30,196 nucleotides of DNA. Origin: MED-G82 sp964342675. Lineage in GTDB: Bacteria; Pseudomonadota; Gammaproteobacteria; Magnimaribacterales; D2472. Below are positions 16,599 through 24,422 of the stretch, one piece after another (the first letter of the stretch is position 1; each line of letters starts with the position of its first letter). Where the stretch lies: contig CAYFFR010000016.1 in NCBI GenBank assembly GCA_964342675.1, positions 1 to 30,196 on the forward strand, read 5' to 3'. The notes beneath the pieces were generated by a model. That model did no database searches, had not been told where the DNA came from, and was given only the letters and a program-made list of their open reading frames with translations. The position numbers and the translations under genes are program-made.

Positions 16599-17466
16599 AT
16601 CTACATCTTTATTAATTTTTGCTGGACTGATCTTATTTCTTATTATTGATGCGATTTTTATAGTTGATGAAAAAGAAAAGGCAATTGTTCAACAATTTGG
16701 AGAAGTTATTAGAGACAATGTCCCAGTTGGCATACATATAAAAGTACCTCTTATTCAAAAAGTTAGAAAGTTTGATGCACGATTACAAACATTAGATGAG
16801 GAACCAGATCGAATATTAACTGTTGAAAGCAAATATCTTCTCGTAGATTCTTTTGTGAAATATAAAATAATTAATGTTCTACTTTTTTATAAAGCAACTA
16901 GCGGTAGTTTTCTAAATTTAAATAATCTTTTAGCTCAAAGAACTGAGTTTGAATTAAAGAATCAATTTGGCAGAAGAACTGTCAATGAATTGGTTTCTGG
17001 AGAAAGAGATGAATTAATGGAGAATATGACCTCCAATCTTGGTAACTCCGTAGCTGATCTTGGAATCGAAATCATTGATTTTAGAGTTAAGAGAATTGAT
17101 CTACCTGCAGAATTAAGCAATTCAGTTCATGAAAGAATGCGTACTGAAAGATATAGATTGGCGGAAGAGCTGAGAGCTGAAGGAAAAGAAATTTCAAACG
17201 AAATTAGATCGAAGGCAGAAAAAGAAAAGGTGATCATTCTTGCTGAAGCCTATAAGACATCAGAACAAATACGAGGAGAAGGAGATGCACAAGCTGCTGC
17301 TATATATGCTAATGCATTTTCAAAAGACCCTGAGTTTTATGAATTTACTAGGAGCCTTAAAGCGTATATAAATACTTTTCAGAATAAATCAGACGTTTTA
17401 TTGATTGATCCCGAAACAGATTTTTTTAAGTATTTAAATAAATCTGATGGCTCATCGAAACCATAA
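16591..17466 (+). CDS. hflC: FtsH protease modulator HflC
   Basis: Partner of HflK in the FtsH-regulating membrane complex. It has 291 residues from the ATG at 16591, with a single N-terminal membrane segment (about 6-26) followed by the SPFH domain (DEKEKAIVQQFGEVIRDN). Conserved HflC stretches are VPLIQKVRKFDARLQTLDEEPDRILTVE (partial match), GIEIIDFRVKRIDLP, and the C-terminal AAAIYANAFSKDPEFYEFTRSLKAY. It is about 40 residues shorter than E. coli HflC, because the insert between the SPFH core and GIEI is short. It overlaps hflK by 8 bases and ends 4 bases before the purA start I prefer. Confidence 0.94.
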   Translation: MSRSTSLLIFAGLILFLIIDAIFIVDEKEKAIVQQFGEVIRDNVPVGIHIKVPLIQKVRKFDARLQTLDEEPDRILTVESKYLLVDSFVKYKIINVLLFYKATSGSFLNLNNLLAQRTEFELKNQFGRRTVNELVSGERDELMENMTSNLGNSVADLGIEIIDFRVKRIDLPAELSNSVHERMRTERYRLAEELRAEGKEISNEIRSKAEKEKVIILAEAYKTSEQIRGEGDAQAAAIYANAFSKDPEFYEFTRSLKAYINTFQNKSDVLLIDPETDFFKYLNKSDGSSKP

Positions 17467-17470
17467 TAAT

Positions 17471-18685
17471 ATGCTTTCAACCCTTGTCTTAGGACTGCAA
17501 TGGGGTGATGAGGGAAAAGGAAAAATTGTTGATGCTCTAAGTACAGAGCAGTCTCTAGTATGTAGATTTCAAGGTGGCCATAACGCCGGACATACCATCA
17601 AAGTTGATGGTGATCAGCACGTTCTACATTTAGTGCCCTCTGGGATATTACATTCATCTAATCAATGCATAATAGGAAATGGAGTAGTTTTATCCTTACC
17701 AGCTCTTCATGAAGAAATATCTTCACTAGAGGCTCTTGGTATAGATTTTAAAGATAGATTCTTTATTAGTAATGATTGCGCTTTAATATTACCCACTCAT
17801 ATAGCTATCGACAAAGTTAGGGATAGAGATGAAGGAATTGGTACTACTGGTAGAGGCATAGGACCTTCTTATGAAGATGTAGTTGGGCGAAGAGCAATTC
17901 GATTTGGAGAGTTACAAGATGTTGTTAAGCTTAAGGCTAAATTATTAGGCTTAGTTGAATACCATAACAAGATACTCGTTAAGCTATATGATGCTTCTCC
18001 AATAGATTTTGAAATCATATTAAAAGAATTAGAAGAGTTTGCATGTTTGCAAGATAAGTTTGGTTGCGATATCAAAAAGAAACTTAGACAAGCTATTCGA
18101 AGCAACAAAAAGATTATTTTTGAAGGCGCTCAAGGTTCAATGTTAGATCTTGACCATGGAACCTATCCGTATGTAACTTCTTCAAGCACCACAGCTGGTG
18201 GAGTTTCATCTGGATTAGGTATAGGACCAAAATATATTGATCGTATTTTAGGCATCACAAAAGCATATACCACTAGAGTAGGTGAAGGACCATTTTTAAC
18301 AGAGCTATTTGATGATAACGCAAAGAGTATTGCTAAAATTGGACATGAATTTGGAGCAACAACAGGAAGACCAAGAAGGTGTGGTTGGCTAGACTTAAAA
18401 AGTCTTGAAGATATGATTTTTATAAATTCTGTATCTGAATTATGTGTTACTAAGCTTGATGTGCTTGATAGCCTCAATAATATTTCTATTTGCATTGATC
18501 ATAAGAATGGTCAACCAGTTTATAAGCAATTCCAGGGATGGCAAGAGCCAACTAACTCATGCCAATCGCTTAAAGACCTTCCAAAATTAGCTCAAGAATA
18601 TATACTTTTTATAGAGGATTTTTTATCTATACCTATCAGCATGGTTTCTGTTGGTCCTGATCGTGATCAGACTATATATAGGTAA
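17471..18685 (+). CDS. purA: Adenylosuccinate synthetase
   Basis: Converts IMP and aspartate to adenylosuccinate with GTP, the first committed step to AMP. With the ATG at 17471 the protein has 404 residues and begins just ahead of the first strand, as in E. coli PurA. An in-frame ATG at 17447 lies inside hflC and would add eight polar residues with no counterpart. Signatures are WGDEGKGK (11-18), GGHNAGHT, GTTGRGIGPSYEDVVGR, EGAQGSMLDLDHGTYPYVTS, GATTGRPRRCGWLD and the closing SVGPDRDQTI. The hflK-hflC-purA order is the usual gammaproteobacterial one. No clear terminator follows. Confidence 0.95.
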   Translation: MLSTLVLGLQWGDEGKGKIVDALSTEQSLVCRFQGGHNAGHTIKVDGDQHVLHLVPSGILHSSNQCIIGNGVVLSLPALHEEISSLEALGIDFKDRFFISNDCALILPTHIAIDKVRDRDEGIGTTGRGIGPSYEDVVGRRAIRFGELQDVVKLKAKLLGLVEYHNKILVKLYDASPIDFEIILKELEEFACLQDKFGCDIKKKLRQAIRSNKKIIFEGAQGSMLDLDHGTYPYVTSSSTTAGGVSSGLGIGPKYIDRILGITKAYTTRVGEGPFLTELFDDNAKSIAKIGHEFGATTGRPRRCGWLDLKSLEDMIFINSVSELCVTKLDVLDSLNNISICIDHKNGQPVYKQFQGWQEPTNSCQSLKDLPKLAQEYILFIEDFLSIPISMVSVGPDRDQTIYR

Positions 18686-18713
18686 AGAATATAATTAAGA
18701 GGGGTTTATTATT

Positions 18714-20942
18714 ATGAAAAAATTATTGCTTTCATTAGTCCTAATATTTTTATTTTCATGCATCATATTCTTTCTTGGATCATTTTATAAGTTGTTTGGG
18801 TCTTTAGAAGGTCCGGGAGTAATACAGGGAGGAGCACTACCGGTAGAGGTAATACAGGATAAAGCAGACAGAATTAATAAGGTTAAGGGTAACTTGAGCG
18901 TAGAAAATAGTAAACAAATTCTATTTGGTGATTTACACGTACACACCACATATTCAACAGATGCTTTTATGTGGTCTTTACCATTTTTTAATGGTGCTGG
19001 AGCATCACCAATTGCAGATGCTTGCGATTTTGCAAGATTTTGTTCGGGATTAGATTTTTGGTCAATCAATGATCATGCTGAAGCCTCAACACCAAGGAAA
19101 TGGATGGATACTAAAGAAAGCATTCGGCAGTGCAATGATATTAGTGAGGGATCAAATGATTTAGTAAGTTTTCTTGGGTGGGAGTGGACCCAAGTTGATA
19201 ACAGACCAGATAAGCATTATGGACACAAAAATGTAATTTTTTTAGATACGGATGATTCGCTTGTTCCTCCACGCGCAATTGGATCAGGTGGCCTGACACC
19301 ATTGGTGATGAGATTGGGCTTACCTTGGACGATGTCAGCTTTACCAGCAATAACTGATTTTAGTCAAAGGGAGCGATATTTTGCTTTTGATAAATTCTTT
19401 GAAGAAATTGTAGACACCCCGATATGTTCTAGGGGCATACCTTCAAAAGAACTACCTATTGATTGTTATGAAGAGGCTGAGGATCCAAATATTCTTTTTT
19501 CCAAGCTTAAGGAGTGGGGCTCACCATATATGGTGATACCTCATGGAACCACTTGGGGTTATTACACACCAGCAATTTCAGATTGGAGGAAGCAATTAGA
19601 ATCGTATCAAGAAGATGAATCACAATACTTATTTGAGATTTATTCAGGTCATGGTAACAGTGAAGAATATCGTGCATGGAATGATGGTATTGTAAATAAC
19701 TCTGGAGAGCTCATTTGCCCTGAGCCATCAGATAATTTTTTACCAACTTGCCAACAAGTTGGCAATATCATGGCACAAAGATGTGAAGACTCAGGCTTAG
19801 ATTTTGAAAGTTGTAACAAGTTAGTATCAGATGCAAAATCAAATGCAGTCAAGATGGGGTCCTCAGGTTTTGGAGCCATTTATGAGACTGATCCAGATGA
19901 ATTTTTGAATGCTGGACAGTGCCAAGATTGTTTTTTACCCTCATTTAACTATAGACCGCTTGGATCAGCCCAGTATGTATTAGCAATCCAAGATTTCTCA
20001 GACCCTAACAACCCTAAAAGATTTAAGTTTGGTTTTATAGGATCAAGTGATAACCATAATGCAAGACCAGGAACAGGGTATAAAGAACTATATAGAGCAA
20101 GCAATACTGAAGCACGGGGTTTCAATAATGAGTTTTCAGATTATTTATCTGATCTCAGGCGACCAAAAGGAAAGCTAAAAACTGAGCTTTTAGATGTTGG
20201 CAATAGGCAGATTACAAGCATAGCAGACTTAAATATCGTTACTGATTCTGAAAGACAGAGCGCTTATTTTATGAGCGGTGGATTGGTTGCAGTACACGCA
20301 AATTCTAGAGCCAGAGAAGATATATGGAATGCTCTAGAAACGAAAGAAGCTTATGCAACTTCAGGGCCCAGGATATTGCTTTGGTTTGATGCAATTCAAT
20401 CAAATCAAGAGTTTCATATGGGATCAGAACTTAGCACTAACGCATCTCCTGTCTTTAAAGTTAAAGCCGCGGGATCTTTCAAACAAAATCCTGGATGTCC
20501 AAGCCATAGCGATCAAGCGCTAACCAAAGATAGATTAGAGTATATTTGTAATAGTGAATGTTATAACCCCAGCGATGAGCGTCGTATCATTGATAGGATA
20601 GAAGTAGTCAAAATATTACCTCAACTATTCTCTGAAGAGCCAGTAGAAGAACTAATTTTAGATGTTTGGAGAACATTTGATTGCAACAATACTACTTGTG
20701 AAGTTGAATTTAGTGATGATCAATTTTCTACTGGTAAAAGAGATGCCATCTATTACGTTAGAGCAATTGAGGAGCCTTCCCTTACATTATCTGCTGATCC
20801 ATTAGGTTGTGAGTTTGACGATGAAGGTAATTGCATAACCGCAAAGATTTGTAGAGAGGGCTTTGAAAAAGATCGAGAATGCATTGGCCCTATTGAACAT
20901 AGAGCTTGGTCAAGCCCAATATATTTGAATTATTCCCTATAA
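18714..20942 (+). CDS. Exported DUF3604 protein with a PHP-like metal site
   Basis: A 742-residue protein anchored or exported by an N-terminal hydrophobic segment (about 4-27). The body matches DUF3604, a family thought to resemble PHP metallo-phosphoesterases. Likely metal ligands are H75 and H77 in FGDLHVHTTYSTDA, D120 and H121 in SINDHAEA, the histidines in DKHYGHKNV and IPHGTTWG, and the late IGSSDNHNARPG. After the membrane segment there are 20 cysteines, many clustered toward the C-terminus (NPGCPSHS, YICNSEC, FDCNNTTC, ending RECIGP), which suggests a disulfide-bonded periplasmic or surface protein. AAGAGGGG 9 bases before the ATG is a good ribosome site. The substrate is unknown. The 3' end overlaps nusB by 13 bases. 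Confidence 0.85.
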   Translation: MKKLLLSLVLIFLFSCIIFFLGSFYKLFGSLEGPGVIQGGALPVEVIQDKADRINKVKGNLSVENSKQILFGDLHVHTTYSTDAFMWSLPFFNGAGASPIADACDFARFCSGLDFWSINDHAEASTPRKWMDTKESIRQCNDISEGSNDLVSFLGWEWTQVDNRPDKHYGHKNVIFLDTDDSLVPPRAIGSGGLTPLVMRLGLPWTMSALPAITDFSQRERYFAFDKFFEEIVDTPICSRGIPSKELPIDCYEEAEDPNILFSKLKEWGSPYMVIPHGTTWGYYTPAISDWRKQLESYQEDESQYLFEIYSGHGNSEEYRAWNDGIVNNSGELICPEPSDNFLPTCQQVGNIMAQRCEDSGLDFESCNKLVSDAKSNAVKMGSSGFGAIYETDPDEFLNAGQCQDCFLPSFNYRPLGSAQYVLAIQDFSDPNNPKRFKFGFIGSSDNHNARPGTGYKELYRASNTEARGFNNEFSDYLSDLRRPKGKLKTELLDVGNRQITSIADLNIVTDSERQSAYFMSGGLVAVHANSRAREDIWNALETKEAYATSGPRILLWFDAIQSNQEFHMGSELSTNASPVFKVKAAGSFKQNPGCPSHSDQALTKDRLEYICNSECYNPSDERRIIDRIEVVKILPQLFSEEPVEELILDVWRTFDCNNTTCEVEFSDDQFSTGKRDAIYYVRAIEEPSLTLSADPLGCEFDDEGNCITAKICREGFEKDRECIGPIEHRAWSSPIYLNYSL

Positions 20943-21340
20943 ATCTGATCTAATTTTGCATTTATAAATTTATATGCATTTTCGTTAGAAAACTTTTTGG
21001 AGAGCCTTATCGATTCATCTATAATTATTTCTTTTGGTAATTCATTCATAATATTTTCATTAATTGCAAAATACATAATTGCCTGATCGATAATTTGTGA
21101 ACCTTCATTATTACTAGAATTTAACTGAATCATTTTATTAATTTGATCAAGATTTTTTATTAGAGACTCTAATCTAATTTTAAAATAGATAAGGTCTACT
21201 TTGTTAGACTGGTGCTCCTTTGAAAATTGATCAATTAAATCCTCAATTGAAGTGCCCTCCATAAGGAGTTGGTATATTGCTTGAATAAGGCATTCTCTAG
21301 TTTTCACCAATATTTTAAATTTTGAAAGGTTCTTGGGCAT
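20930..21340 (-). CDS. nusB: Transcription antitermination factor NusB
   Basis: RNA-binding all-helical protein that, with NusE (S10), supports antitermination of rRNA operons. It has 136 residues, near the usual 139-150. Recognisable points are the N-terminal TRECLIQAIYQLLMEG and the C-terminal pattern PKEIIIDESIRLSKKFSNENAYKFINAKLDQI, equivalent to the conserved VxIxEAVELAKxFG...FVNGVLD segment. The sequence is divergent, but its place immediately after ribH (5 bases apart) is classic. thiL and pgpA, which commonly follow nusB, are absent; the gene runs directly into the convergent DUF3604 gene. Confidence 0.87.
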   Translation of the reverse strand: MPKNLSKFKILVKTRECLIQAIYQLLMEGTSIEDLIDQFSKEHQSNKVDLIYFKIRLESLIKNLDQINKMIQLNSSNNEGSQIIDQAIMYFAINENIMNELPKEIIIDESIRLSKKFSNENAYKFINAKLDQIYRE

Positions 21341-21345
21341 AGCCT

Positions 21346-21786
21346 TTATCGAGCTAAAGACTCTAATAATGATTGAGCAAATTCTTTACCTTTTGATGAA
21401 GATCTAGCTATAGCCTGATCCTTAGTCTCAGCAGAAATTATTCCTAATGCTATAGGTTTCTTTGAATTCACAATAACCTCTACTAAGCCTGCTGCTACAG
21501 CTTTAGAGATTAATTCATAATGTATAGTTTCTCCTTTAATGATAACCCCAATTGCTAAAACTCCATCACACTCCTGAATTAAGGAATTAGATGCATGAAC
21601 TAGTTCCCAGCTACCAGGTACTTCAATAGTTGCCAGATCATCAACTCCCATATTCTTTAGATGACTGACCGCATCATTAAAAATTTTAGCAACAAGACTA
21701 GAATTCCATTTAGCTTTAGCAATACCTATTTTTAAATCTTTAGGCAAATCAATCTCTTTATTAAAAGAAAAGCTTTCTTTGCTCAT
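21346..21786 (-). CDS. ribH: 6,7-dimethyl-8-ribityllumazine synthase
   Basis: Penultimate step of riboflavin synthesis, condensing the pyrimidine from the RibD branch with the 4-carbon unit from RibB. It has 146 residues, a little shorter than typical. Signatures are IGIAKAKWNSSLVAKIF near the N-terminus, the VPGSWELVHAS substrate loop, AIGVIIKGETIHYELIS with the catalytic histidine, and a C-terminal SSSKGKEFAQSLLE helix. The start overlaps the ribB stop by 4 bases (21783-21786), so it is translationally coupled. Confidence 0.94.
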   Translation of the reverse strand: MSKESFSFNKEIDLPKDLKIGIAKAKWNSSLVAKIFNDAVSHLKNMGVDDLATIEVPGSWELVHASNSLIQECDGVLAIGVIIKGETIHYELISKAVAAGLVEVIVNSKKPIALGIISAETKDQAIARSSSKGKEFAQSLLESLAR

Positions 21787-22859
21787 TTTTCAAACCCTGT
21801 CACTTCAAGATCAAAACCCGATAGAGATGGATATTTAACTGGAGTGGCTAGCAACGTAATTTTTTTCAAGCCTAACTCCTTTAATATTTGTGAGCCTATG
21901 CCAACGGTTTTTGTTTCAGGTTTGATCATTCTTTGTTCTCCATCTAAATCCATTAGAATAGTATCTGCTGGTTGATGACCACCGATCAACAACAATACAC
22001 CACAATCAGATTCATATATTTTTTTTAAAGCATCTCGAAAGCTAACCCTATCTCCAAAGTTATTCAACCCGACCATATCATGCAGTAAATTGGGTACATG
22101 CACTCTTACTAATGGGGATTTAGAACTCTTGATATCACCTCTTTCAAAAGTTAAATGCACATTTTTAAAGATTTCATCTCTCCAAGCAGTTAGAGTAAAA
22201 CTCATACCATCAATCACAACTTTCTTTGAAGACTCCTTAAATACGGTTTTTTCTTTCACAGTTCTATAGTGAATAAGATCAGCAATGGTTCCAATTTTTA
22301 AATTATTTTTAGAAGCAAACTTCACCAGGTCATCTCTTCTAGCCATGCTGCCATCATCATTCATAATCTCACATATCACTCCAGCAGCTTCTAGCCCAGC
22401 TAGTTTTGCTAAATCACAAGCTGCTTCTGTATGACCTGCTCTACTTAGAACTCCCCCTTCTGAGGCTCTTAGAGGAAAAATATGTCCTGGCTGGACAAGA
22501 TCAACAGGCTTTGCTTTTTTAGCTGCAGCTATTTTAATCGTGTGTGCTCTATCAGCCGCCGATATTCCTGTTGTGATACCTTCTGCTGCTTCTATAGAAA
22601 CAGTAAAGGCTGTTCCATGTTTAGTCCTATTATGATTTGTCATCATAGGTAAATTAAGCTGATCACATTTTTTTGGATCCAAGGCAAGGCAAACCAAACC
22701 CCTACCTTTTGAAGCCATAAAGTTAATAGTATCCCCTGTAACTAATTCAGCAGCACAAACTAAATCCCCTTCATTTTCTCTATCTTCGTCATCAAGCAAA
22801 ATAACAATCTTACCCTTGGCAATATCTTTCAGTAGCTCATCTGTAGTATTGAATTTCAT
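21783..22859 (-). CDS. ribB: 3,4-dihydroxy-2-butanone 4-phosphate synthase with inactive-looking GTP cyclohydrolase II domain (RibBX type)
   Basis: Makes the four-carbon unit for riboflavin from ribulose 5-phosphate. Residues 1-200 are a complete DHBP synthase, with the acidic loop DDEDRENEGDLV, the MASKGRGLVCLA stretch, TGISAADRAHTI and GHIFPLRASEGGVLSRAGHTEA. Residues about 205-358 have the shape of GTP cyclohydrolase II but lack its Zn cysteines. Where GCHII has RxHSExLTGDxxxSxxCDC, this protein reads RVHVPNLLHDMVGLNNFGD. The YLRQEGRGIG region is also replaced (LLLIGGHQPADT). This is the RibBX-type arrangement known from proteobacteria, so a separate ribA should exist elsewhere. It lies 2 bases downstream of ribD. 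Confidence 0.92.
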   Translation of the reverse strand: MKFNTTDELLKDIAKGKIVILLDDEDRENEGDLVCAAELVTGDTINFMASKGRGLVCLALDPKKCDQLNLPMMTNHNRTKHGTAFTVSIEAAEGITTGISAADRAHTIKIAAAKKAKPVDLVQPGHIFPLRASEGGVLSRAGHTEAACDLAKLAGLEAAGVICEIMNDDGSMARRDDLVKFASKNNLKIGTIADLIHYRTVKEKTVFKESSKKVVIDGMSFTLTAWRDEIFKNVHLTFERGDIKSSKSPLVRVHVPNLLHDMVGLNNFGDRVSFRDALKKIYESDCGVLLLIGGHQPADTILMDLDGEQRMIKPETKTVGIGSQILKELGLKKITLLATPVKYPSLSGFDLEVTGFEK

Positions 22860-22861
22860 TC

Positions 22862-23950
22862 TTAATTATTCACGTATTTCACTTTAATATCATCATCAAA
22901 GTTTTCTATTGAGTTTACCTCTAATCGATTTAATGATTTATTAGCTTTTTTATCTAATGCCTCTATTCCACTAGAACCAATTAATTTTGGGGCAGTATAA
23001 ACTATTAATTCATCAAAATAGTTTCCTTTAATGAATGATGAAAGTATTTTACTGCCTCCTTCAACTAAGACAGATTTAATATCCCTTTGCATAAGTTCTT
23101 GCATCAGAAGGCCTAAAAACTCTTTTTTGTTTAAAATAATATTTTCAACATTATTAATTAAATATTTTTTTGGAATATTAATTTTTTTTGAAGATCCAAA
23201 TATAATTTTTGAATAGTTCTTAAAGATATTCTTCTTTTCTATATCAATACTTATATTACCTAGAACTATTTTAATGGGCTGCATTTTATTACTAACTTTT
23301 TTATTCCTAATGGTCAATTTAGGATTATCTGCTATCAAGGTTTTTGATCCAATAAGTATGGATTGATGTTCAGCCCTAATTCTTTGAACATCAGCTCTAG
23401 AGAGATCATTGCTTATAGTTTGTCTTGTTTGCCTTTTTCCAATTTTTTGATCTAAAGATTGTGCAAACTTTAGGGTAATAAACGGCCTGTTCAGCAATTG
23501 ATTTGTAAAAAAAACTTTATTTAAATTTTGGCATTCATCTTTAAGGCAGTCTGTCTCGACTTCAATGCCTGCACTACGAAGTCTTTTAATACCATTTCCA
23601 TTAATTTTGGGATTGGGATCTTTTGTTCCACAAATAACTTTCTTAATTTTTAGATCTATAAGGGTTTGGCAACAAGGAGGAGTATTTTGCTCAATTGAAC
23701 ATGGCTCAAGATTCACGATGAATGTAGATCCTTTTATTAAATTTAAAGCTTTTTTTTCACCAAATTTCTTTTTGCAGTCATTAATAGCCTCTATTTCTGC
23801 ATGATCATCACCATATTTCTTATGCCATCCTTTACCTACTATTTCCTTATTTTTATATATCAAACAGCCAACCATTGGGTTTGGCAATACTTTTCCATGT
23901 CCAAGTCTTGCTAGCTGCAAAACCTTTTGCATTAGCTCAGCATGAATCAT
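22862..23950 (-). CDS. ribD: Bifunctional diaminohydroxyphosphoribosylaminopyrimidine deaminase / reductase
   Basis: Carries out the deamination and side-chain reduction after GTP ring opening. It has 362 residues. The N-terminal cytidine-deaminase-like domain has the Zn ligands H50-A-E52, C84 and C93 (LEPCSIEQNTPPCC). The family usually reads PCSHxGRTPPC here, so the histidine and GR are replaced, while the cysteines are kept. The C-terminal reductase domain is seen in RPFITLKFAQSLDQKIG, ILIGSKTLIADNPKLTIR and VLVEGGSKILSSFI. It begins immediately after the nrdR stop and belongs to the glyA-to-nusB series. Confidence 0.92.
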   Translation of the reverse strand: MIHAELMQKVLQLARLGHGKVLPNPMVGCLIYKNKEIVGKGWHKKYGDDHAEIEAINDCKKKFGEKKALNLIKGSTFIVNLEPCSIEQNTPPCCQTLIDLKIKKVICGTKDPNPKINGNGIKRLRSAGIEVETDCLKDECQNLNKVFFTNQLLNRPFITLKFAQSLDQKIGKRQTRQTISNDLSRADVQRIRAEHQSILIGSKTLIADNPKLTIRNKKVSNKMQPIKIVLGNISIDIEKKNIFKNYSKIIFGSSKKINIPKKYLINNVENIILNKKEFLGLLMQELMQRDIKSVLVEGGSKILSSFIKGNYFDELIVYTAPKLIGSSGIEALDKKANKSLNRLEVNSIENFDDDIKVKYVNN

Positions 23951-24421
23951 CTATTTAGGCTTTTTCTTTTTTTCTTTTGATAGGGATGAGATTTCTTGTG
24001 CAAACTCATCAATATCTTGAAAATCTCTGTAGACTGAAGCAAAACGGACGTATGCTACCTGGTCAACAGATTTTAAAGACCTCATAACAATTTCTCCAAG
24101 CTTCCTCGATGGAATCTCTCGCTCTCCTAGTTGACGAATTTCATTTAGAATATTTCCAAAAAGTGCATCCACCTGCTCTGATGATAAAGGTCTTTTTTCT
24201 AAAGCTCTTAACATCCCAGCTTTTAGTTTTGTGCCATTAAATGGCTCTCTTTCTCCATCACTTTTGACAATTCTTGGTAAAGCTAAATCAGCTGTTTCAA
24301 AAGTGGTAAATCTTGCATGGCAAGTACCACATTCTCTCCTTCTTCTTATTTGAGAACCATCCCCAACTAAACGAGAATCAATCACTTTGGTGTCATCTGC
24401 TTGGCAAAAAGGGCAGTACAT
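23951..24421 (-). CDS. nrdR: Transcriptional repressor NrdR
   Basis: Zn-ribbon and ATP-cone repressor of ribonucleotide reductase genes that senses dATP/ATP. It has 156 residues from the ATG at 24421, so that MYCPFC forms the very N-terminus as in the family. The Zn ribbon is CPFC...CGTC, followed by the DNA-contacting SRLVGDGSQIRRRREC and then the ATP-cone (about 47-137), ending in VAYVRFASVYRDFQDIDEF. A longer reading from a TTG at 24460 would run into glyA and has no family support. It starts one base after the glyA stop. nrdR beside ribD is a conserved neighbour pair. Confidence 0.96.
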   Translation of the reverse strand: MYCPFCQADDTKVIDSRLVGDGSQIRRRRECGTCHARFTTFETADLALPRIVKSDGEREPFNGTKLKAGMLRALEKRPLSSEQVDALFGNILNEIRQLGEREIPSRKLGEIVMRSLKSVDQVAYVRFASVYRDFQDIDEFAQEISSLSKEKKKKPK

Positions 24422-24422
24422 T

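Noticed and set aside
17447..17470. Earlier ATG for purA inside hflC
   Set aside because: The extra residues are polar and unlike any PurA N-terminus; the ATG at 17471 begins right before the first conserved strand.
18690..18695. Perfect TATAAT before the DUF3604 gene
   Set aside because: Transcription would start on or inside the ribosome site at 18697-18704, and there is no -35 partner. It is probably chance in AT-rich DNA.
18750..18765. Lipobox-like LFSC in the DUF3604 N-terminus
   Set aside because: Phenylalanine at -2 is atypical, and the sequence after the cysteine stays strongly hydrophobic, which fits a membrane anchor or signal peptide rather than a lipoprotein.
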